Positions 17,883 through 27,456 are shown, numbered from the stretch's first letter. The stretch: DNA of 64,000 nt from ZC4RG30 sp035556135 (GCA_035556135.1 DATMFO010000004.1:1-64000), one strand, 5' to 3'. A program made the numbers and translations. The notes: generated by a model from the letters alone, not told the origin.

Positions 17883-18616
17883 CGCGCATCCACGCGCCTG
17901 CAAGTCTTGCGGCGGGCGGGCTGCTGGAACTGCCGGCACAGCAGGGCCGGCACCTGGCGAAGGTGCTGCGCCTGGCGGAGGGTGCACCAGTGACGCTGTT
18001 CAATGGTGAGGGCGGCGAATTCGACGCCGTCATCGAGGCCATCCGGCGCGACACCGTCACCGTGCGCGTGGGCGCCCACCACGCCATTGAACGCGAATCC
18101 CCCCTGCAGATCACGCTGCTGCAGGGAATAGCACGCGGCGAGAAGATGGACTTCATCCTGCAGAAAGCCACCGAACTGGGCGTGGCGCACATCGTGCCGG
18201 TGAGCATGACGCGCAGCAGCGTGCGACTCACCGCCGACAATGCCCTGCGCAAGCAGGAGCACTGGCAGGCAGTGGTCACCAGCGCCTGCGAACAGTGCGG
18301 GCGCAATCGCGTGCCCGGGGTTGCGGCCCCTGTGGCATTCGCCGCGGCGGTGCAGGCAGCACCGGCGGGATTGAAGCTGATGCTGTCTCCGGATGAGTCT
18401 GCCCGGACTCCTTCGTCACTGCTTGCCGGGGATTCCCCGCGCGCGGCCATCACGCTGCTGGTAGGCCCCGAAGGCGGGTTTGATGCCGACGAGATCCGGA
18501 TCGCCGGGTCCGCGGGCTTTGCCGGGTGCCGGCTCGGGCCGCGGATACTGCGCACCGAAACTGCCGCACTCGCCGCACTGGCCGCCTTGCAGGCGGTCGA
18601 CGGGGACCTCTCCTAG
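17873..18616 (+). CDS. rsmE: 16S rRNA m3U1498 methyltransferase RsmE
   Basis: SPOUT-class RNA methyltransferase of 247 aa acting on the small subunit. An N-terminal PUA-like domain (MRVTRIHAPASL, LPAQQGRHLAKVLRL) is followed by the SPOUT knot with LVGPEGGFDADEI and LGPRILRTETAALAAL. The pairing bioA-rsmE recurs in related genomes only loosely; overlap of 10 bp implies one transcript. Its stop codon overlaps the stop of the convergent CheW-like gene (18613-18616, CTAG shared on both strands). Confidence 0.95.
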   Translation: MRVTRIHAPASLAAGGLLELPAQQGRHLAKVLRLAEGAPVTLFNGEGGEFDAVIEAIRRDTVTVRVGAHHAIERESPLQITLLQGIARGEKMDFILQKATELGVAHIVPVSMTRSSVRLTADNALRKQEHWQAVVTSACEQCGRNRVPGVAAPVAFAAAVQAAPAGLKLMLSPDESARTPSSLLAGDSPRAAITLLVGPEGGFDADEIRIAGSAGFAGCRLGPRILRTETAALAALAALQAVDGDLS

Positions 18617-19107
18617 CCCGACTCGCCGTCTCCCGGCAGCGGCTCGGTCTCCTGCGCGATCATCGCCTCGAGACGGTCGAGATCAGGCACCAGCGGCGTC
18701 TCGTCGAGCAGCTGGATCTGGCAGGCCACGGGGCTGCCATCGGGAAAGTCCCGCGTGCCGTCGAGCTTCACGAACTCCGGCGAGATGCGCACCAGCTGCG
18801 GGAATCCCTGCGCGAGGATGGCCATCGCGCCACCGCCCAGTGTCTCGTTGAGTGCATTGAGCACCACCACGCGTGCGCGCGAATTCGGCGGCGGCACGTC
18901 GCCGCCCGCGCAGCCCTCGAAGGACACCAGCGGCACGCTGCGGCCATTCCACTTGATCATGCCCAGGTGCCAGGGCGGCGCGCCGGTCATCTCCTGCGGG
19001 GGCTGGTAGCCCACCACTTCGGCCACGCAACCGCGCGGCACCAGCAGCCGCTCCTTCTCCAGCGGCACCATCAGGCCATACAGTTCGGCGGGACGTTCGC
19101 TGACCAT
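18613..19107 (-). CDS. CheW-like adaptor (ChpC-type)
   Basis: A 164-aa CheW-domain protein and the last gene of the Pil-Chp operon, like ChpC after ChpA in Pseudomonas. The CheW beta-barrel pattern is visible (LLVPRGCVAEVVGY, LGMIKWNGRSVPLVSFEG). CheW proteins link receptors to the CheA-type kinase; with PilI already present, this would be a second adaptor for ChpA/PilJ. It starts 13 bp after the chpA stop. Its stop overlaps that of rsmE. Confidence 0.8.
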   Translation of the reverse strand: MVSERPAELYGLMVPLEKERLLVPRGCVAEVVGYQPPQEMTGAPPWHLGMIKWNGRSVPLVSFEGCAGGDVPPPNSRARVVVLNALNETLGGGAMAILAQGFPQLVRISPEFVKLDGTRDFPDGSPVACQIQLLDETPLVPDLDRLEAMIAQETEPLPGDGESG

Positions 19108-19119
19108 TGCTGCTCCGCT

Positions 19120-22100
19120 TCAGGTTCCGGCCACGCGGGCGCCGCCACGCGCCACCAGCGGAGCGATGACTTCCAGCAGCTGGCTTTCCTGGTAGGGCTT
19201 GCCCAGGTATTCATCCACGCCGATCTCCATCGCGCGTGCGCGGTGCTTCTCGCCCACGCGCGAGGTGATCATGATGATGGGAACGTTCTTCAGGCGCGGT
19301 GAAGTGCGCATGTGCTGGGCCACCTCGTAGCCGTCCATGCGCGGCATCTCGATGTCGAGCAGCACCACGTCGGGCACGTGCTCTTCCATCACCGCCACGG
19401 CGTCCTCGCCATCGCGCGCGGTGAGCACACGCATGCCATTGCGTTCCAGCAGTCGCTGGGTGACACGGCGCACGGTGATCGAGTCATCCACCACCAGCGC
19501 GGTGATGCGCCGCTCGGCGCGCTCGCGCACGGGCAGGCCGGGCTTCTCCCGTCCACGCCAGCCGCCGCGCACCAGCGACCCGATGTCGAGGATCACCACG
19601 ATGCGACCATCGCCCATGATGGTGGCGCCGGCCACGCCCCGGATGGAGGCGATCTGCGGCCCCACCGGCTTCACCACGATCTCGCGCGTCCCGATCAGTT
19701 CCTCGGCGACTACGCCCGTGGAAAGCTCGCCGGCACGCACCATGGCCACCGGCACCGTCGGCTCGTCATCGGGCAGCAGGCCGGCCTCCAGCCCGACGAA
19801 GCTCGCCAGGTGCTGGAAGCGGTATTTGTGGCCGCCATACGTGTATGAGGGCGTGTCGCTGCGCAGGTGCTGGAGCGCTTCCTCGCGCGGCACGCGCACC
19901 ACTCCCTCGATGGTGGGCATGGGCAGCGCGAACTGTTCCTCGCCCACGCCGACGATCAATGCATGGCTCACGGCCAGCGTGAGCGGCAGGCGGATCAGGA
20001 AACGCGAGCCGCAGCCGGGTTCCGTCTCCATGTGGAGCGAACCGCCGAGCTTCTTCACCTCGACGGCCACCACGTCCATGCCCACACCGCGGCCGGCGGC
20101 CTGGGTGAGATTCTCGGCAGTGGAGAAACCGGGCTCCAGGATCAGCGCCATCGCCTCCTGGTCGGTAAGCGCCTGGTCCTCGCGGATCATGCCCAGCGCA
20201 ATGGCCTTGTTGCGGATGGCCGCCAGGTTCATGCCGGCGCCATCGTCGCTGATTTCCACCAGCACTTCGGCGCCTTCGCGCCGCAGTGCCAGCTGGATGC
20301 GCCCGGTCTCCGGCTTGCCGGCGGCCCGGCGTTTTTCAGGGGATTCGATGCCGTGCGCCACCGCGTTGCGCAGCAGGTGCTCGAAGGGCGGCAGCATGCG
20401 CTCCAGCACCTGCCGGTCCATCTCGCCGGCGGCGCCCTCCACCACCAGCTCGGCCTGCTTGCCGGTGTCACTGGCGGCCTGGCGCACGATGCGCGACATG
20501 CGCTGCACGTGGCGCTGGAAGGACACCATGCGCGTGCGCATCAGTCCGTTCTGCAGCTCGGTGATGGTGCGACCCTGGTGGATGAGCTGGGTCTGCGCTT
20601 CCTGCGTGAGCGTCTCGAGCATGGCCTGGATGCTGGCCACGTCGTTGGCGGTCTCGGCCAGCGCGCGCGAGAACTGCTGGATGGAGGAATAACGGTCCAG
20701 CTCCAGCGGATCGAAATCGCCGCGGTCGGCGCGCGAGCTCATCTCGGTCTCGTGGCGGTGCAGGATCTGCGCCTCGGTCTCGATCTCCAGCTTCGACAGC
20801 TGTTCCTTCAGGCGCGTGACGGTGCGCGTGAGCTCGGCGAGGTTGAACTCCACCGAACCCAGCTGCTGTTCCACGCGCGAGCGGGCGATGCTCACCTCGC
20901 CGGCCTGGTTGAGCAGCTGGTTGAGCAGCTCGGCGTCCACGCGCGCCATCTCCACGCGCTCCACCGGTGCCTGCGGCTCGCGGCCGGGCGGCACGGCGGC
21001 ACGCGCCATCAGGCGCTGGAACTCCGGTGGCGTTGCCGCCATCGAGGGCGGGTTGAACGGGGCCGGCGCCGGTGCTGCTGCCGGGGGCTCGGGCGCTGCA
21101 GGCTCCGGCCGGTGCAGCTCCACGACATTGGAGGCCGGCGCTGGAGGTTCTTCGCGCGGCGGCATCGCCGCCGGCGCTGCTGCATCCAGTTCCGGCGGTG
21201 GCGTGGGGAAATCGATCGCGGGAACCGTATCGCCCGGCTCCTGCTGCTGGTCCGCCAGAGGTGAGGCCTCGATGGCGGTGTCGCCTGTGGATGCATCGAC
21301 CGCCAGGGATTCCGGCGGCGACGGCGCGGCAGCCTCGGGAGCAGCCGGTGCCGGTTCCGGTGCCGCCGGTGTCGCCGGTGCCGCCGGTGTCGCACCATTG
21401 AGCACGCGTACACGGCGCAGCAGTGCGCGCGCCGCAGGCACGGGCGCATTGGCCGCCATCAGGTCGCGCATCTGCGCCAGCTCGTCCAGCGAGCTCTGCA
21501 GCGCGTCGCGGGCTTCCCTGCTGGGCGGCACCATGCCCATCTCGATGCCGATGATCAGCGACTCCAGCTCATGCGCCAGGTCGCCCATGGTCATCACGCC
21601 GGCCATGCGCGCGCCACCCTTCAGGGTGTGCAACGGCCGCTTCAGCGCGGCGAATTCCTCGCGGCTGGGTGCCGTCTGGCCGATGCCCTGGAAGGAGGAC
21701 TGGCACTCTTCCAGCAGCTCGTTGGCCTCGTCGCTGAAGATGGCCGCAACTTCGGCGTCATAGCCGGTGGAGGCAGGCATGTCCTCCCCGGCGTCCGCGA
21801 CCGATGCAGCCGGCGGTGGTGCGGGTGGTTCGGGCGCGGATTCGACCGGAGCGGCCACGGCAGGCGCGGGCGCCTTCGGCGGTACCGTCGCCTGGGCCAC
21901 GCCATCCGACGCCGCGGCAAGGCGCGCGTCGAGTTCGCTCCCGCTGCCGGCAATGCGGGCCAGCAGCGCGTCGTGCGTTGTGAAGAAGCCGGTGTTCTCG
22001 TCGAGATGGGTGCTCACCATCTCGATGGCATCCATGCACTCGCTGACCAGGGTCATGTCGGCGGCAGTCAGGCCGACGTTGCCGTCGAAAGCCTTGCGCA

Positions 22101-24696
22101 TCCAGTGATCGAGCGGTTCGGCCAGCCGGATGCCATGCCGCGCGGCCGCGGCTTTCGAACTGCCGGCCAGCGTGTGGCAGGCGCGGTACACAGGTTCCGG
22201 CAACAGGTGCGGGCCAGGCAGGCTGCCCTCACGCGCCAGCCAGGCGCGGATGACGGCGACATGGCTGGCGGTCTCGCGCGCATAGATCTCGCGCAGCGTG
22301 GGATCCATGTCAGGAGAGGCGACTGGCGCCGCAGGCTCAACGGGCGCCGGCGACGCCGCAGGTTCAGGCGCGGGCACCACCGGCGGCGGTGGCACCACCA
22401 GCGGCGCCGGTGCAGCCTGCGCCGCGGCAGCAGTGAGCGGCTTGCCGGCCGCCAGCGCATGCGCACGCGTGGCAATCGCCACGGTGTCGGCCGTCGGCGC
22501 GGGCCCGCCTTCCAGCTGCGCAATGAGCTGCGGCAGCGCCGCCACCGCTTCACGCAGCGTGCCAAGGATGGGCGGCGAGCGCGTCAGCGTCTTGTCGAGC
22601 AGGCGGTTCAGCAGGTTCTCGATGGACCAGGCGAATTCGGCCAGCGCGGTGGCACCCACCACCCGGCCACTGCCCTTCAGCGTATGGAAGGCGCGGCGTG
22701 AGGCGACCAGCGACTCTTCCTGCGTGGGATCCTGGTCCCATTGCGGCAGGTGGCGGGAGATCTTTGCCTCCTCCTCTCCCGCTTCTTCCAGGAACAGCGC
22801 CAGCAATTCCGGATCGCCGGCATCTGCCACCGCGGGCTTGCCGCGCACTGGCAGCACATCGGTGGCCGCGGGAGAGAGCGAAGGTGGCGCAGGAGCGGCC
22901 GCACCAGCCGGCTGGCCCAGCACCACCGTGCCGGTGAACTGCCTGTCGCCCGCCGGAGCGACCACCGGGATGTCACGCCCGGGCTCGGCGTCCACCGCCT
23001 TCAGCGCGGTCTCGGCGTTGTCGAGCATGTACCAGGGATCGGAGCGCCCGGCCTGCAGCGTCTCCATGTAGTACTCGACGCTGACGATGGCGTCGGCGAG
23101 GCGTTCCATGGCGTGCATGGAAAGGCCGGAGCCCTCCTGCTGGATCACCTTGCGCAGGTGCTGGGTGACGCGGCGCACGCATTCCACGGCGCGGGTCTTG
23201 CCCAGCATCGACAGGCCGGCCTGGATGCCGCGCATCAGATCGTGCCAGTTGTCGAAACCAGCCGCATCCAGCGTGCCGCCCACGCTCTGCGCGATGTATT
23301 CCTTCACGCGGGCGAGGTTCACCACGCATTCGCGCAGCACCGCACCCTGCACCTGCACGAAGTCCACGTCCGGCTCGGGCTCGCCGGGCACCGCAGCGGA
23401 TTTCTCCTTCGGCAGCACCATGCGCACCAGCTCGTCGTCGAGGCGGTCTTCCACCTGGATCAGCGCCGCGGCGATGTCGATCAGCGCCGACTCGGCAGGC
23501 CGCTCGCTTGACTTCACCAGGTTCTCGATGCGCGTGATCTGCGCCTGCACGCGGGCGCGCTGCTCGCCCAGGCCGAGCACGCCCAGCGTGTCGCCGATCT
23601 TGCGCAGCAGCTCCACCTGCGAGCCGAGCTCGTCCGGGGCCGCGCCACCGCGCCGCACGTAGATGTCCAGCACATCCTTGACCTTGGCCAGGTCCTCGCG
23701 GATGGCCGCGGCCACGGTCTGCATCAGCTTGATGGAGGGCGCGGAGAGGTTCTCGCGTTCCTTCTCGACGCTGTCGTCCACCGGCAGCAGCTCGCCAAGG
23801 CGGAAGGAGCTGCGCACCGCGGCCACGCGCGGGCCGTTGCTGGTGGCGCGCGCCACGTAGTAGAGCAGGTTGTTCAGCAGCTCCACCGGGGGATGCTGCG
23901 CGTACTTCGCCTCGCCTTCCTCGTAGAGGCGGCGGATCTCGCGGTCGGCGAGGCCCAGCAGGCGCTTCACCGAAACACCGCCTTCCAGTCCGCCCTCGCG
24001 CAGTGCCTCGACCACCGCGCCCACGACCCACCACAGCTGGAACACCGGCTGCGTGGTGGCGATGGCCTCGAAGCGCGAGACCACGTCCGTGAGCGTAGCC
24101 CAGTGCGCATCGCCGCGGTCACCGCGGATCCAGCCTATGAGGCCGGCCTGGAAGGCAGTGCGCAGCTTGCGTGCCCACTGCTGTACCGGCAGCGGCTCCT
24201 CGCCGGGCCCGGGTCGCGACGGGGCAGCCTGGCGATCGGACTTCAGGTTCAGCGACAGCAGCGTGCCTTCGGACAGCAGCGGACTGCCGCGCACGGCACG
24301 CAGGTCGTTCAGCAGCGGCAGCAGCACCAGCGCCATGTCGCGCCCGCCGGCCTGCACGCGGTCGAGGTAGCCGGGCAGCTGCACGATGGCGCGCATCAGC
24401 GCATCGAGTGTCTCGGCCTGGTTCTTCGGGCTCTGCGAGGTATTTTCGAGGTAGGTGCACACCTGGTGCATTTCCTCGGCCAGCAGCGCCGCGCCGTGGA
24501 TCTCCAGCACCCGCAGCACACCCTGGACCTGCGCCAGCTCGCCGCGGCAACGCTGCAGCAGCTGCAAGTTGTCCGACTGCTCGACGAAGGTTTCCAGCGC
24601 GATCCGCGCCTCATTGAGCGAGGCCAGGATCTCGCGCAGTACTGCGTCGAGGGTCTGGCTGGCGATCTGCGGTGCCGCCACGCCTGCCTCAGCCAT
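19120..24696 (-). CDS. chpA: Hybrid chemotaxis kinase ChpA/PilL
   Basis: CheA-type hybrid histidine kinase of the type IV pilus chemosensory system, about 1858 aa. The N-terminal ~600 residues are helical Hpt-like repeats without a phosphorylatable histidine. Three Hpt domains have the active site: His671 (FHTLKGSGR), His841 (CHTLAGSSK) and His1023 (LHTLKGGAR), separated by Pro/Ala-rich linkers. Dimerisation, ATP-binding (HLLRNAVAHGIES, DDGAGM, GRGVGMDVV), CheW and C-terminal receiver domains follow; the receiver Asp is 1781 (LLDIEMP). Pseudomonas ChpA is longer and has more Hpt/Spt/Tpt sites. The start at 24696 overlaps the pilJ end by 8 bp. Confidence 0.93.
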   Translation of the reverse strand: MAEAGVAAPQIASQTLDAVLREILASLNEARIALETFVEQSDNLQLLQRCRGELAQVQGVLRVLEIHGAALLAEEMHQVCTYLENTSQSPKNQAETLDALMRAIVQLPGYLDRVQAGGRDMALVLLPLLNDLRAVRGSPLLSEGTLLSLNLKSDRQAAPSRPGPGEEPLPVQQWARKLRTAFQAGLIGWIRGDRGDAHWATLTDVVSRFEAIATTQPVFQLWWVVGAVVEALREGGLEGGVSVKRLLGLADREIRRLYEEGEAKYAQHPPVELLNNLLYYVARATSNGPRVAAVRSSFRLGELLPVDDSVEKERENLSAPSIKLMQTVAAAIREDLAKVKDVLDIYVRRGGAAPDELGSQVELLRKIGDTLGVLGLGEQRARVQAQITRIENLVKSSERPAESALIDIAAALIQVEDRLDDELVRMVLPKEKSAAVPGEPEPDVDFVQVQGAVLRECVVNLARVKEYIAQSVGGTLDAAGFDNWHDLMRGIQAGLSMLGKTRAVECVRRVTQHLRKVIQQEGSGLSMHAMERLADAIVSVEYYMETLQAGRSDPWYMLDNAETALKAVDAEPGRDIPVVAPAGDRQFTGTVVLGQPAGAAAPAPPSLSPAATDVLPVRGKPAVADAGDPELLALFLEEAGEEEAKISRHLPQWDQDPTQEESLVASRRAFHTLKGSGRVVGATALAEFAWSIENLLNRLLDKTLTRSPPILGTLREAVAALPQLIAQLEGGPAPTADTVAIATRAHALAAGKPLTAAAAQAAPAPLVVPPPPVVPAPEPAASPAPVEPAAPVASPDMDPTLREIYARETASHVAVIRAWLAREGSLPGPHLLPEPVYRACHTLAGSSKAAAARHGIRLAEPLDHWMRKAFDGNVGLTAADMTLVSECMDAIEMVSTHLDENTGFFTTHDALLARIAGSGSELDARLAAASDGVAQATVPPKAPAPAVAAPVESAPEPPAPPPAASVADAGEDMPASTGYDAEVAAIFSDEANELLEECQSSFQGIGQTAPSREEFAALKRPLHTLKGGARMAGVMTMGDLAHELESLIIGIEMGMVPPSREARDALQSSLDELAQMRDLMAANAPVPAARALLRRVRVLNGATPAAPATPAAPEPAPAAPEAAAPSPPESLAVDASTGDTAIEASPLADQQQEPGDTVPAIDFPTPPPELDAAAPAAMPPREEPPAPASNVVELHRPEPAAPEPPAAAPAPAPFNPPSMAATPPEFQRLMARAAVPPGREPQAPVERVEMARVDAELLNQLLNQAGEVSIARSRVEQQLGSVEFNLAELTRTVTRLKEQLSKLEIETEAQILHRHETEMSSRADRGDFDPLELDRYSSIQQFSRALAETANDVASIQAMLETLTQEAQTQLIHQGRTITELQNGLMRTRMVSFQRHVQRMSRIVRQAASDTGKQAELVVEGAAGEMDRQVLERMLPPFEHLLRNAVAHGIESPEKRRAAGKPETGRIQLALRREGAEVLVEISDDGAGMNLAAIRNKAIALGMIREDQALTDQEAMALILEPGFSTAENLTQAAGRGVGMDVVAVEVKKLGGSLHMETEPGCGSRFLIRLPLTLAVSHALIVGVGEEQFALPMPTIEGVVRVPREEALQHLRSDTPSYTYGGHKYRFQHLASFVGLEAGLLPDDEPTVPVAMVRAGELSTGVVAEELIGTREIVVKPVGPQIASIRGVAGATIMGDGRIVVILDIGSLVRGGWRGREKPGLPVRERAERRITALVVDDSITVRRVTQRLLERNGMRVLTARDGEDAVAVMEEHVPDVVLLDIEMPRMDGYEVAQHMRTSPRLKNVPIIMITSRVGEKHRARAMEIGVDEYLGKPYQESQLLEVIAPLVARGGARVAGT

Positions 24697-26038
24697 TCGG
24701 ATTGGCGCCCGCCACACGGCGCAGGTTGATGGTGCCGGTGGGATCGAAGATCTGCTGGCCCGCATTCAGCGTCGGCACGCGCATGGTGTTGCCCGCAGGA
24801 GCATCGGGCAGGCGGAAGCCCGCCACCGACTTGCGCAGCGAGGCCGACAGCAGCGCCAGCTTGGCCACCGCCTCGGAGGTGTGGCTGGTGGAGTCGGCCG
24901 TCTGCGAGCTGATCTCGCGCAGCACCTGCATGTTGCGCGCCACGCTCTGCGAGGTCTGCGACTGGTTGCGCGCGCTGGCGGAGATGTTCTGCACGAGGCT
25001 TGCGATCTGGTTGGACACCTGCTCGATCTCCTCGAGCGCGGCGCCGGCGTTCTCGGCCAGCTGGGCGCCGCTCACCACGTCGGCGGTAGAGCGTTCCATC
25101 GATACCACCGCGCCGTTGGTGTCGGTCTGGATGGTGCGGACGATGGCATCGATCTGCTTGGTGGCCGCGGCTGCGCGTTCGGCGAGGCGCTGCACCTCAT
25201 CGGCCACGACCGCGAAGCCGCGACCGGCCTCGCCGGCCATCGACGCCTGGATGGAAGCGTTCAGGGCCAGGATGTTGGTCTGCTCAGCCAGGTCGTTGAT
25301 CAGTTCCACGATGCCGCCGATCTCCTGCGAGCTCTCGCCCAGGCGCTTGATGCGCTTGGAAGTCTCCTGGATGGCCTCGCGGATGCCGTTCATGCCCTCG
25401 ATGGTGCGCCGCACGGCCTTGCCACCCTTGTGCGCCACGTCCACCGAGTGCCGCGCCACGTCGGAGGCACGCTCGGCGTTGCCGGAAACCTCCTCGATGG
25501 AAGAAGCCATCGCGGCGATGGATTCGGTGGCGGCCGCAATCTGCTTGGACTGCGAGCCGGAGGACTTGGCCAGGTGCTGCGCCAGCGCCTGCGTCTGGCG
25601 CGCGGCGCTGTCCATCTGCACCGAGGACTGGTTGATGGCGATCACCAGGCCGCGCAGGGATTCCACGGCGATGTTCACCGAGTCGGCGATGGCGCCGGTG
25701 ATGTCCTCGGTCACCGTGGCGGTGGCAGTGAGGTCGCCCTGCCCGAGGCCGGCGATCTCGTCGAGCAGGCGCAGGATGGCCGCCTGGTTGCGTTCACTTT
25801 CCTCGCGCTGCGACTGCACGGCCAGCCGCGCCGCGCGCGTTTCCTCCTGCGCGCTGCGGATGGACTTCAGCAACAGGCCCAGCGGAATCAGCGTGGCCAG
25901 GCACAGCACCGCGGCGCCGAAACCGAGCAGGCTGCCCGAGATCGCCCCCACCGCCGCACCGGCGATGGCCAGGATGCCGGCGAAAACGACCAGCTTGAGG
26001 CCGCGCGAGGAAGTGGCGGAAGCGTCAGGCTGCGGCAT
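24689..26038 (-). CDS. pilJ: Methyl-accepting chemotaxis receptor PilJ, lacking a periplasmic domain
   Basis: Receptor of the Pil-Chp system, 449 aa against roughly 680 in Pseudomonas PilJ. Two membrane segments (residues ~14-34 and ~36-58) are separated by only a few residues, so the periplasmic PilJ domains that normally sense pilin are absent. A HAMP-like linker and a complete MCP signalling domain follow, with the conserved hairpin tip EAGRGFAVVADEVQRLAERA. The ATG at 26038 overlaps the end of pilI by 14 bp. Operon position and signalling domain make the PilJ assignment firm; the missing sensor is the odd feature. Confidence 0.85.
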   Translation of the reverse strand: MPQPDASATSSRGLKLVVFAGILAIAGAAVGAISGSLLGFGAAVLCLATLIPLGLLLKSIRSAQEETRAARLAVQSQREESERNQAAILRLLDEIAGLGQGDLTATATVTEDITGAIADSVNIAVESLRGLVIAINQSSVQMDSAARQTQALAQHLAKSSGSQSKQIAAATESIAAMASSIEEVSGNAERASDVARHSVDVAHKGGKAVRRTIEGMNGIREAIQETSKRIKRLGESSQEIGGIVELINDLAEQTNILALNASIQASMAGEAGRGFAVVADEVQRLAERAAAATKQIDAIVRTIQTDTNGAVVSMERSTADVVSGAQLAENAGAALEEIEQVSNQIASLVQNISASARNQSQTSQSVARNMQVLREISSQTADSTSHTSEAVAKLALLSASLRKSVAGFRLPDAPAGNTMRVPTLNAGQQIFDPTGTINLRRVAGANPNG

Positions 26039-26588
26039 CGAGGAACCCCGGATTCTCAACCAGCAAGCGCAGGCTCAGCACCGGCCAGGCTTCGGAGCCG
26101 CGGCGGAAGGCGCCTGCAACAAAACGCTCGCAGCGCACGATGGTGGGCGGCGCTTCGCCGCTGAACTCCCCGTCGACGAAGCGGCGGAAGCCCAGCACCT
26201 CATCGACCACAAGACCAGCCGGCACGTCGCGGTGGTTCACCACCAGCAGGCGCGTGTTGCGCGTCATCGGCGTGACACCGCTGCCGAGGAACTGCCTGAG
26301 GTCGATCACCGGCAGCAGCGCGCCGCGCAGGTTGGCGAGGCCGCGGATCCAGCTCTTCGCACCCGGGACGCGGGTGAGCTGCGCGGGATAAGGCAGCACT
26401 TCGCGTGTCTCTTCGCGCGCCACCAGGTAGCCCTCGCCGGCCATGCGCCAGGCGACGCCCACCCATTCGCGCGCCAGGTCGGGGCTCTCGCCGCGCACGC
26501 CGCTGGCGTCCTGGCCCCTGCGGTCCAGCGCCACAAGCAGGTCGTAGGGCGTCTCGCGCAGGCTGCGGATGGAACTGACGATATCCAC
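26025..26588 (-). CDS. pilI: CheW-like adaptor PilI
   Basis: CheW-domain adaptor connecting PilJ to ChpA, about 187 aa. Conserved CheW features are ARMAGEGYLVA-like beta strands, WIRGLANLRGALLPVIDLRQFLG and LLVVNHRDVPAGLVVDEVLGF. No suitable ATG exists near the domain start; GTG at 26588, 14 bp after the pilH stop, is the best start, with a weak ribosome-binding site. The frame remains open to 26696 inside pilH, but that part has no CheW similarity. Confidence 0.85.
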   Translation of the reverse strand: MDIVSSIRSLRETPYDLLVALDRRGQDASGVRGESPDLAREWVGVAWRMAGEGYLVAREETREVLPYPAQLTRVPGAKSWIRGLANLRGALLPVIDLRQFLGSGVTPMTRNTRLLVVNHRDVPAGLVVDEVLGFRRFVDGEFSGEAPPTIVRCERFVAGAFRRGSEAWPVLSLRLLVENPGFLDAAA

Positions 26589-26602
26589 CTGCGTATCCGT
26601 CT

Positions 26603-26968
26603 TCAGGCGGCCAGCGTCGCCTGGGCTTTCTGCACCAGCAACTCGGGCGAGACCGGCTTGACCACGTAATCCACGGCGCCCTGGCGCAGTCCCCATACCT
26701 TGTCGGTCTCCAGTCCCTTCGAGGTCACCATCACGATGGGGATGGAGCGCGTGCCCGGATCCGACGCGATGGCGCGGGTGGCCTGGTAGCCGTTCATGCC
26801 CGGCATCACGATGTCCATGAAGATGAGGTCGGGCTTCAGGTCCTTCGCCAGCCGCACGCCTTCCTTGCCGTCGCCGGCAATGGCGGTCTTGAAGCCGCCC
26901 TGCTCCAGCGCCTTCTTCATCACGTGCACTTCGGTGGGCGAGTCATCAACGATGAGGATCAGGGCCAT
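26603..26968 (-). CDS. pilH: Single-domain response regulator PilH
   Basis: CheY-like receiver of 121 aa in the Pil-Chp pathway. Receiver signature: acidic pair in LIVDDSPTE, phospho-acceptor Asp in DLIFMDIVMPGMNG, Thr in VMVTSKG and Lys in YVVKPVSPE. In Pseudomonas, PilH opposes PilG and influences retraction and cAMP. ATG at 26968 gives the canonical N-terminus MALILIVDD; 7 bp separate it from the pilG stop. Confidence 0.93.
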   Translation of the reverse strand: MALILIVDDSPTEVHVMKKALEQGGFKTAIAGDGKEGVRLAKDLKPDLIFMDIVMPGMNGYQATRAIASDPGTRSIPIVMVTSKGLETDKVWGLRQGAVDYVVKPVSPELLVQKAQATLAA

Positions 26969-26975
26969 GGCCAGA

Positions 26976-27377
26976 CTACCTCCCGGCAACGTGCGCATCG
27001 ATCGCACCCAGCAGTTCTTCCTTCGTGAAGGGCTTGGTCAGGTAATGCTCGGAGCCGACGATGCGGCCGCGGGCGCGGTCGAACAGGCCGTCCTTGGAGG
27101 ACAGCATGATCACCGGGATGTCCTTGAACACCTTGTTGTGCTTGATCAGCGCGCAGGTCTGGTACCCGTCCAGGCGCGGCATCATGATGTCGACGAAGAC
27201 AATGTCCGGCTGGTGGTCGGCGATCTTGGCCAGCGCGTCGAAGCCGTCGATGGCAGTGAAGACCTCGCAGCCTTCCTTCTGCAGCAGCGTTTCAGCAGTG
27301 CGACGGATGGTCTTGCTGTCATCGATGACCAGCACCTTAAGACCCTTCAAGGTCCCGTTGTCGTCGCTCACCGTCAT
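26976..27377 (-). CDS. pilG: Single-domain response regulator PilG
   Basis: First gene of the Pil-Chp operon, a CheY-like receiver of about 133 aa. The signature residues are in LVIDDSKTIRRTAE, DIVFVDIMMPRLDG, VIMLSSKDG and HYLTKPFTKEEL. ATG at 27377 is chosen for the GGGAG ribosome site five bases upstream; ATG at 27398 is an alternative. It is divergent from gshB, exactly as in Pseudomonas. In that system PilG acts on the PilB/extension side and on adenylate cyclase. Confidence 0.93.
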   Translation of the reverse strand: MTVSDDNGTLKGLKVLVIDDSKTIRRTAETLLQKEGCEVFTAIDGFDALAKIADHQPDIVFVDIMMPRLDGYQTCALIKHNKVFKDIPVIMLSSKDGLFDRARGRIVGSEHYLTKPFTKEELLGAIDAHVAGR

Positions 27378-27431
27378 CGCACTCCCGGCAGAGTTCATAG
27401 CGGCCTGCAAATCCCCGATGCTTTTAACATA

Positions 27432-27456
27432 TCGTAATAACGGGGGCTATATGCAA
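27432..27456 (-). promoter_or_regulatory. Possible pilG promoter
   Basis: In the 160-bp gap between the divergent pilG and gshB starts, the minus strand shows TTGCAT (27451-27456) and an A/T-rich stretch with TATGTT downstream at a long 19-bp spacing. This is the only A/T-rich block in the gap. The assignment is tentative. Confidence 0.3.

Noticed and set aside
19312..26669. Long plus-strand open frames opposite the chpA-pilJ-pilI genes
   Set aside because: They are reading-frame shadows of GC-rich DNA: His/Arg/Gln-rich translations with no domain pattern, no plausible ribosome sites, and complete overlap with firmly identified minus-strand genes.
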